A stretch of DNA of 64,000 nucleotides from Crossaster papposus (Eukaryota; Echinodermata; Asteroidea; Velatida; Solasteridae). The notes under the pieces were generated by a model, which worked only from the letters and a program-made list of their open reading frames with translations, did not search any database and had not been told where the DNA came from. Location: positions 2,108,001 through 2,172,000 of the forward strand of contig JBAIAA010000441.1 in assembly GCA_037893245.1 (NCBI GenBank), in the 5' to 3' direction. The position numbers and the translations under genes are program-made. Of the stretch, positions 57,404-64,000 are shown one piece after another. Numbering within the stretch: position 1 is the stretch's first letter; every line of letters begins with the position of its first letter.

Positions 57404-57907
57404 CTGGAAACGAAACCAAATAACTAAGTTTAGGATCCAAGAAGTCCAGTCCAGTTGTATTAACGTGTTTACTGTTAGTCCAGCGTGTAGACAGGCATAG
57501 ACATGATCGATTATGCAAATACAAGTATGCATCGCAGGGGTTTAGCTTTTACCGTAATACAAATACAACTTGTGTAATAGAAAATTGCTATCGACAACAT
57601 AGAATTTTAATGTAAATGTATACAAAATAGTCACAAAATATTGATATCTAAACCTGGGGCCAATTGCTAGTAAGCACACAAACATTGGATTATTGAGAAG
57701 CAAACCACGTGTAATTGTCTCTTTGTTTGCCCTGCAAGAACTCCTACTGCCAGGCGTAGTCATGCATAACCCTCTGATGTATGGCTGAATGTCCAGCGAC
57801 CCGTGAGCTAATTAGCGGCTATCCGCCGGTTGGACATGTAAGTGTTTCCTAACGAGGTCGAAGCCATTTTGCCACAAGTCAATATCTCTCCAATCTTGTT
57901 AACTTAC

Positions 57908-57961
57908 CTTTTGGCAACTGTTGCACAGACGCTGCTTGTTTGACTGTTGTGTCGATCCGCT
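57908..57961 (-). CDS. 54-bp micro-exon with CxxC
   Basis: Acceptor AACAAAACAG and donor AAAG|GTAAGT. It reads SGSTQQSNKQRLCNSCQK, phase 0 at both ends. Joined to the next two exons it gives C-x2-C-x8-C-x2-C-x5-C, a zinc-binding pattern close to B-box type 1 but too short to assign. Confidence 0.7.
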
Positions 57962-58395
57962 CTGTTTTGTTAGAAAACAAATATGTTTTACACTTTCAGA
58001 ATTAATTTTTCATAAGCCAAAGTAGGTGTACACAATCAAGCATTATAATGCAAGTGTCATGTGGACTAAAACCATATTGTAGTGGGATCTAAACGCTGAG
58101 AAGCTGAATTGCGAAGTAAAGTGCCTAATATAGAAAGAAGTGGGAACATAATGGAAGCATTCAAAAAGGGTCCGCTCGTAAGCCCGACACTTCATAGGTC
58201 CAACAACATTTCACCCTAATTAAATATTAAGGCTTACAGGTCCGACGCCCCAAAGGTCCAACGCCTCATAATTCCGAAATTATTTTGGACTTATGAGACG
58301 TCCGACTTACGATACGGCCCCGTTCAAAAAAAACCTTGTACACCGAATGCATGTTAAAATTTTAGTTTTTATCTGATTTCTCCCTTAAGTCGTAC

Positions 58396-58569
58396 CTTTG
58401 GTGGTCTAATGGTAAATCGAAAGCTGTCTCCGCTTGATTCGACTTCCGTTCCGGTGCCACACTGGGATATGAAACTCTCGCAATAAGGATCCTCGTTCAC
58501 ATTTTGGCGCTCAAGGTTGAAGGTCACCGAGTCCATTGGTAACTTCCAGATTCTTTTGACAGATATTGT
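58396..58569 (-). CDS. UPA-domain exon 2
   Basis: The acceptor ATAGAAACAG lies before 58569 (an AG six bases earlier is also in frame) and the donor AAAG|GTACGA after 58396; 58 codons, phase 0 to 0. It reads TISVKRIWKLPMDSVTFNLE, RQNVNEDPYCESFISQCG and SSGDSFRFTIRPPK. The FxLER-N...C...GxSFxFxI pattern is the C-terminal half of a UPA domain as in UNC5 proteins. UPA packs against ZU5 in the known supramodules. Confidence 0.82.
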
Positions 58570-59101
58570 CTGTTTCTATTTTGTAAAAAAAATAAAAAAT
58601 TTAAGTGTTATGTATTTTTAAAAGGAATTAATTTAAAAACCAATTGCGATACATGCTTTATACACGTTGTGGTCCTTTACTGTACGTGCTTCAATTAAAA
58701 AAGTATTTATATAGTATTTGTTTCTATTATTTATAAATTTCCGTAGTTTCATTAATACAATGTGCGTCAAAACATTGCATAAGTGCGTCAACACAGTCAC
58801 AGCGCAGCGTACTCGATAATGACATACACAGCAAAATTTAGAGAATTCACGAGATTTTAACGAGAGCTCGGAAGTGAAGCTCGAAAAACGGACATACAAT
58901 CTCTTCATGTGCATTAACGTCCGTAAAACTTAAAATGTATACAAATGTACTAATATATACATCAAATTAAAGCCTGTAATAAAACAAAGATAATAACGAA
59001 AAAAAGCAATTAAAAACAAGCTTGTATTAAAAAGTTACATCACTTAAAATTGTATTAAAAAGTTACATCACTTAAAATTGTGCAATATATTCATTATATA
59101 C

Positions 59102-59558
59102 TCCTCACAAAAAGTATCGAGACACTTAAAAATGAGCCAATAATTAACGGCCCGAAATGGTGTGGATTAATCAAAGCAAATAACCCAGTCCATAATTTTG
59201 TTCTGCGTATTTTGACACCTCGATTGTTGAGATACGATGTTGCAGAGCGGAGTTAATGTCGTTTAAATGGTCGTAGGACAAGTTTCAAAAGTGACAATCA
59301 TCCCTTTAGAAGCAGAACCTGATCATTCAAAACAATAATGCAAACCTGCTTATAGGGATGATTGTCACTTTTGAAACTGGACCTACGACCATAAAAATGA
59401 CAATAACTCCGCTCTGCAACATCGTATCTCAACAATCGAGGTGTCAAAATACGCAGAACAAAATTATGCACTGGGTTATTAGCTTTTGATTAATATATAC
59501 CTTTTGGGGCCGTTAATTATTGGCTCATTTTTAAGTGTCCCGACATTTTTTGTGAGGA
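59102..59558. mobile_element. 457-bp element with about 200-bp TIRs
   Basis: TCCTCACAAAAAGTATCGAG to an inverted CGACATTTTTTGTGAGGA. The arms continue inward through GAGCCAATAATTAACGGC, GACACCTCGATTGTTGAGAT and GTTTCAAAAGTGACAATCAT. A half copy is at 38406-38602. It lies in the intron between the two UPA exons. Confidence 0.85.
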
Positions 59559-59739
59559 TTTTACAATGTACATGTAGTCCCGACCGAGTGATATTAGTAT
59601 GTTCAGCCATCTTGCACTCGATGCACGCTGCCGCATTGTAGTCCCTCGACTTTTTTATAATTTCACTCGGCGCCATAGGCTATATTTCGGAAATGAGAAA
59701 GTGCCGACACTATAATACTCTGATCTGCGGGTATACTAC

Positions 59740-59871
59740 CTTTTTTTCCAGTTCCCAGCCACGCTTGATTTTCTCAATTTCAGCCTGTACGTCTCCTGAT
59801 CTGCCCACTATCAGACATCGGTAAGCGTCCAACCGCTTGGAACCAGTTTCTTTTTCCATATCCGTTACTTT
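59740..59871 (-). CDS. UPA-domain exon 1
   Basis: The acceptor GCTTCTCAG lies before 59871 and the donor AAAAG|GTAGTA after 59740; 44 codons, phase 0 to 0. It reads KVTDMEKETGSKRLDAYRCL, IVGRSGDVQ and IEKIKRGWELEKK. It continues the IHLWNDEP segment at the end of the ZU5 exon and matches the central part of UPA (EExxxGxxL...L.F). The 4-kb intron before it holds an L1-like LINE and a MITE. Confidence 0.78.
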
Positions 59872-60084
59872 CTGAGAAGCATAAATAAAGCAAATTAAAC
59901 TTTAACGGCTCATGTTCAGTATTTATTTGCTGCCTACGAATTACTCCATGTTCAAATTTAACTTTGTTTTAAGTTACAAGTATGGGCCTGGATGTGTTAA
60001 TGCTCAATCCCATCAGTCGGTTTTATACTGATGGAATTATATATTTAATACAGGCCAACCACATTTTTTTCTATTCATAAAAAG

Positions 60085-60480
60085 TCAAAACAAAAAAATT
60101 GAAGAGTTCAACAAAAACACTTTCATATTCAGGCGAGGACGGCATGAAGTCAGTAGGCACATGATATTTCAGGGACTTACTGATGAACAAGGCGGCTCCT
60201 CCTCCAAGTTTAAGAGAGCGCGCGTGAGGAATAAAGGTCATAACGGGTCATGTTGACATAAGGACGAGGACTTTCTTTGAACCAAGTTTCGGGGAAACCA
60301 AGTACAGAAAATGAATGAGAAAGACAGAAAAGGTAATCTTGGACTCCTGGAATTCTTGTAAAAGTTAGAAAAAGAATTGCAGTCAATATCCAAGTTGTTA
60401 AAGCTATATATGAATAAGTTTAGGCAGGCAGTGTCATCACTATCGTCCACATTAAAATCAGGCAACATTATACACACAAC
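60085..60480 (-). pseudogene. L1-like LINE endonuclease fragment
   Basis: Two frames together read FSVLGFPETWFKESPRPY, then after a one-base shift LGGGAALFISKSLKYHV. ETW and GGG-x-A-x-F-I are the N-terminal motifs of the apurinic-type endonuclease of non-LTR elements. It lies about 0.9 kb behind the ORF1 remnant on the same strand, as expected for the start of ORF2 of the same decayed element. Confidence 0.6.
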
Positions 60481-60484
60481 AAAT

Positions 60485-61414
60485 TAATGGAAAGACATTT
60501 GAAATAAATACTTGGATAAGAAAATAAAGACAAGAGGCAAACTATATGTAAACAAAACGAAGTGCCTTAAGTACAAACCAAACTCTGGCTAAATTGATAA
60601 AATAACGGTCATTGTCACAAAATAACGTTTGAATGTAAACGACAGAAACATAATCAAACGACCAAAATTATAAAACAAGCAGAATTAGACACAGAAATCA
60701 AAACAGGCAAACGTAACTGTGATGCATGAAGAAACAATAAATTTACCAGAATATGCCCCAAGAGGGCGTGTCAATGAAAGAAAAACAAAACAATTTAACT
60801 AAACTAATTTATCAAAGAAAAAACCAAAACAGCTACAAGATCAAGAAAATACAAACACAACGATGATACGTAATGAAATAACAGGTAAACAAAAACATTA
60901 AAATTATGCAAAATGTCCAATGCAAAAGGCAACAATTAAGGTTAGAAACGCAAAATGTTCGCGAAAAAAAGAAGATAAAAGAATATATAATAGAAAATTA
61001 AATTAATATATATAATAGATATATAATAGAAAACACTGAAAATGCAAATACAAGCTTAAAACCAAAGTGCCGAATCAACATCACAAGCGTGCGGCCATCA
61101 ACCACTCCCTAAATGCCCCTAAAAGTCGGAACATCACTGAGACAAATTCAACACTATGAATGTTGAGTCCGTCAGCCTAATGCATTGAATCCCAACCCCT
61201 AAAGTAAAGCCTCCGACCGCACACATTATATGCCGACTCAACACTCTAGCTACAAACTTGGACCAAAATAATAGACAAATAAATAAAAGAAAATCTCCGT
61301 CAGAAAAAAAGAGGGATAGCATTAAGGACGTAAAATAAACAAAACCAAACTCTTTTTCTTAAAATAAAATTCTTAAAATTGGGATATAAAATCAATTCAT
61401 AGCTGAAGCAAGAT
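60485..61414. other. A-rich spacer of the decayed L1-like LINE
   Basis: A-rich on the plus strand, with no gene. It probably represents the ORF1-ORF2 region of the LINE, degraded or expanded. Confidence 0.35.
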
Positions 61415-61782
61415 TTAAGAGATGGAAGCATGCATGCTGATGTTATCGGAATGGTGATAGAAGGGGGCTCCTCCAGTGCCTCTCCACTTACCACCCACCA
61501 ACCGGTACTTCCTTCCATCCCTGTACCTTGCCGAGACTTGCGATGACCACTTCCTCTTTTCATGAAGATCGAGTTTGGTGACTTCCTCGACGCAATAGAA
61601 GGGGTCACTTGACAGGGCTTGCCGTTGCTGCTGCAGTATCCTGATTTCGTCCTGGTAGCAATTTAGCTTTATCTGGAGATGTTGTGGCTTCCCGTCAATT
61701 TTTAGGCCGTCCTGGTGCGCTCTCTCAAGCTTAACCCTATCGCTACCATGGGCTCCGATTGGCACCAAAGTTCCACGCCACT

Positions 61783-61785
61783 TCC

Positions 61786-61830
<45 letters not shown>

Positions 61831-61916
61831 CAATGTTGATAGGGGTGGGAGAATTAGCCGGTTTGCCTGCACACATACTTTCACACAACCCTGAACGGGG
61901 GGGGGGGGGGGGGGGC
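61783..61916. repeat. Long C-run and G-run
   Basis: About 40 C (61787-61826) and, 75 bp on, about 17 G. The runs would pair as an inverted repeat and may mark the edges of the SINE insertion. Length in such runs is unreliable. Confidence 0.85.
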
Positions 61917-61924
61917 ATTTTAAC

Positions 61925-62100
61925 TAGTTCCTAAATTTGAGAGTGCACAAACAAATCGGCAAGGCTGGACTTGAACCTGTTTGACCGCCAACATTGGGCA
62001 CAATATAGCTCAGTTGGTAGAGAGCGCCGGTAGTGCTGTAAGGTAACCTGGAGGTAGCAGGCTCGAATCCCGCTCTGCCAAAATAATTCCTTAATACATG
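61925..62100 (+). mobile_element. tRNA-derived SINE in the L1-like ORF1
   Basis: The A-box ATAGCTCAGTTGGTAGAGAG (from about 62006) and the B-box GGCTCGAATCC (62070-62080), followed by CGCTCTGCCA, form a tRNA-like head. The minus-strand peptide GFEPATSRLP is the usual shadow of such heads. It splits the ORF1 RRM from its C-terminal domain. Confidence 0.7.
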
Positions 62101-62752
62101 TACACATATTGGCGGGTCCATCTTATTCCAATATTGTGTTAAATTTGATGGGCAGGCAAATTTTCCTTTCTCATCTTCCCCTGAAGTATGAGGGCGATAT
62201 ACAATGAAATTTGTCCAAAGGGGACTGGTATTGAGGGTATTCAGTGCATTATTTATCCTGGTAGCGAAAGGGTTATCGTCTACCATGTTGAACTCCTCGC
62301 TGATGACATTTTTGGCTAATGGCAGACAATTTTCACCCTTCAGACCAATTAACCGCAGGTTATTTCTCCTGGAAAATCTCTCGAGTTTGTTTATCAGTTC
62401 GGGTGTTCTGCCATTGCTTTCTCACACTCGGTCATCCGCATTGCCAACATATCAAAGTCGTTCACCTTCGATTCGAGTGCATCCATGCTTTTGTTTGGAA
62501 ATAGATTGATTTATTGATGTTTGATTCAAGCAGTTCAATGCGATTACGTAACTCCACCCCTCCTTGTCGTATTTCGATCAGAGCTTCGCGAACAAAGCTT
62601 TCGAACTGCTCCATTTTGGTGTCGGAAAGATACGTCGCACTGCCAGGGGTCACAGCCTGAGGTGATAGTGTATGTGGCAAGTCAGTATCACCTATCGGTT
62701 GTATTCCTTTCCTTGGCATGACTTTACCGGTGTCAATCCTGACTGATCTCAA

Positions 62753-63191
62753 AGTAGGAGCTGGCCCATCGCAATGGAATAAAACAATCCAAAACAGGTG
62801 GAGACGGAAAAAAAAACGACATTTGACCGCCGAGTTGTCGGACCTCTTGCACCTGGCCTGTCAACTTCACCCAATCACACGCCATCTTGGTTCAACCAGC
62901 TATAGGTATGTACCTCACGCAAGTGTCATTATGACGCGTGCGTTCCACCTAATGATCGATATGAAGTGATGTGTGTTGCAGAGTAATTGAGGACTATTAA
63001 TATATGGACACAAATTGCGCATGCCGTGTGAAACTTCAACAAATAAAAGGTTCATGGACCAGACTTCATAGGACTCCAAATATAATCTAACACCGAAAAT
63101 GCGTAAACAACTTTGTGGGCCATGTTTTACCGGTCGTTTAAACATACCGACGTGTCGAGCTCTTGACCAATACGAATGGTTATTGTCTCAG
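62753..63191. other. Intron sequence, nothing recognised
   Basis: Between the L1-like remnant and the duplicated intron segment. It includes the left side of the empty LINE site (GTCTCAG before 63192). Confidence 0.4.
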
Positions 63192-63389
63192 GTATTTATG
63201 AATGAATAATAATGTCAGTGTGTTTTCCTTTACCCAGTCTCTCTGCTTCCTCTCACCTATATACTTTAGCTGTGTAGAGATATAGAACAGAGAGATACTC
63301 TAATTGTGTTTTTTTTCACGGTCTGTCTCTCTTTAGACCAATTTTCCCTGTAGTTATTTTCCCCCTTCTTATGATTTGGCCCTTTTTTT

Positions 63390-63658
63390 AAAGGGAGAAA
63401 ACACCATTTGCACATATTGAGAAAACCAATGACTACCAAATTACTAAAAAATATCGTAGTTATTTGAAAGTAAATAATGATTCCAGGCATCCAGCAAAAT
63501 TATTGCGCTAGATATTCTGTAATTATTTCGAAAAATTTAATTTTATTTAAACAAATCAAAATGTTCTTGCTTTTTTTTTCGGCATCCAAAATACAACCCC
63601 CAAAATCCACCAATTCCTGATAGTTGAAGCAATTACCAATAGTGTAACCTACCGCTAA
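63390..63658. mobile_element. MITE, AGGATACACC family, right-copy intron
   Basis: Counterpart of 2031-2285. The left end has decayed to GGGAGAAAACACC and the right to GTGTAACCTACC. Confidence 0.7.
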
Positions 63659-63856
63659 GCGAAATATCAATTCCTTTTTCCAGTTTTCCTGACTTTTTTT
63701 TCTTTTTTCTGTAGCCCTTTGCCTAGAGTGGCTTTTTTTTTGCTCGGGGCGATATTACATTTACAAAAATACCAAAATAGTCCCGACGCTTGCATTGTGC
63801 CCCCAAAATATACATACAAAGTGTCAACTCTTAAAACAAAGAAACGGGGAGTTTAC

Positions 63857-64000
63857 CTGCTTTACAACTGGTTCATCGTTCCAGAGGTGGATCCGGAAGG
63901 GATAGTGATTTTCAGACGGATTAAAGGGGCTCCCAAACACTCCTGCCTCCATTATTTTGGTGCTTGTTTCGGATGGTTCGCCAACTAAAGCTGCCCCTGT
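63857..64000 (-). CDS. ZU5-domain exon, right gene copy (cut by window edge)
   Basis: The last 48 codons of an exon that continues beyond the right edge. It reads TGAALVGEPSETSTKIMEAG and ends YPFRIHLWNDEPVVKQ before CAG|GTAAAC at 63857. It differs from the left copy at only a few residues (KK to KI, FDP to FNP, EHH to ENH, VAK to VVK). Exit phase 0 fits the UPA exon at 59740-59871, so it starts the visible part of the right gene: ZU5, UPA, cysteine motif, helical exon, Death domain. Confidence 0.88.

Larger units (their letters stand above)
61415..62752 (-). pseudogene. L1-like ORF1p, broken by a SINE and frameshifts
   Basis: The parts appear in the right order. First is a coiled-coil piece (FESFVREALIEIRQGGVELR, NRIELLESNINKS). 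After a frame break comes the RRM start LERFSRRNNLRLIGLKGEN. Beyond an inserted SINE and G-runs comes the C-terminal domain DRVKLERAHQDGLKIDGKPQ, HLQIKLNCYQDEIRILQQ. This order and the RRNNLR and ERAH-x-x-G-x-x-x-x-GKP motifs are those of L1-type ORF1 proteins (coiled coil, RRM, CTD), RNA-binding chaperones. The element lies within the ZU5-UPA intron in the same orientation as the gene. Confidence 0.75.
63192..64000. repeat. Duplicated gene segment, right copy (pair of 1835-2640)
   Basis: Direct match to 1835-2640. There is no LINE at its left edge, so it shows the sequence before LINE copy A inserted in the left copy. Confidence 0.9.

Noticed and set aside
61999..62082. tRNA gene.
   Set aside because: A- and B-box are present, but the acceptor and anticodon stems do not pair well, and the copy lies inside a broken LINE. 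SINE is the better call.

Overview
This is eukaryotic genomic DNA: AT-rich, with small exons bounded by GT-AG splice sites and a very dense load of interspersed repeats. It carries CR1-like and L1-like LINEs, tRNA-derived SINEs, a Penelope-like fragment, many short terminal-inverted-repeat elements, foldback elements and several minisatellites. NACHT, ZU5-UPA-Death and THAP sequences together with this repeat mix suggest a marine invertebrate, most likely a non-vertebrate deuterostome (echinoderm, hemichordate or amphioxus). That is inference. The first six bases are GAATTC, so the window may start at the cloning site of an EcoRI clone.

The protein-coding content is mostly one gene family on the minus strand. 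The left copy begins with an ATG exon (19203-19245) and continues through duplicated phase-1 cassette exons (18470-18577, 17709-17801, plus decayed copies). It then has a NACHT exon that is frameshifted and cut off (15550-16242), a decayed tandem array carrying micro-exons (about 4.2-15.1 kb), a 55-bp linker exon (3832-3886) and a full ZU5 exon (2485-3137). Its 3' end lies beyond the left edge. The right copy enters at the right edge with the end of its ZU5 exon (63857-64000). It continues through two UPA exons, two micro-exons that together make a CxxC-x8-CxxC motif, an unrecognised helical exon, a 44-bp linker and a Death-domain exon ending at 56068. Exon phases agree through the right copy and through the last two left-copy exons. 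The intron sequence 3' of ZU5 is duplicated between the copies (1835-2640 and 63192-64000). The family looks like a NACHT-ZU5-UPA-Death receptor or adaptor of innate immunity or cell death. The link between the NACHT exon and the ZU5 exons is inferred from order and strand only.

Other coding traces are an orphan signal-peptide first exon (40564-40647, minus), a THAP C-terminal half (50989-51240, minus) and a short open frame with a membrane segment (37294-37506, plus).

The rest is repeat biology. A CR1-like LINE occurs twice. Copy A (1-1834) is open through its RT but 5'-truncated, and its paralogous empty site is at 63191/63192. Copy B (about 45890-49433) keeps the end of an esterase-type ORF1 and an EN-RT ORF2 broken by two stops. 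A 2.54-kb foldback element (26424-28966) has about 1-kb inverted arms, a 6-bp target duplication and a spliceable 63-bp exon in each arm. A 1.5-kb TIR element (7802-9336) has an empty paralogous site in the same array. Other features are a MITE family with TTAA targets and a palindromic centre, a tandem 2.08-kb duplication inside a GAGACTA minisatellite (40.8-45.7 kb), an 11-bp minisatellite directly after LINE copy B, and near-perfect palindromes at 22556-22676 and 44882-45043.
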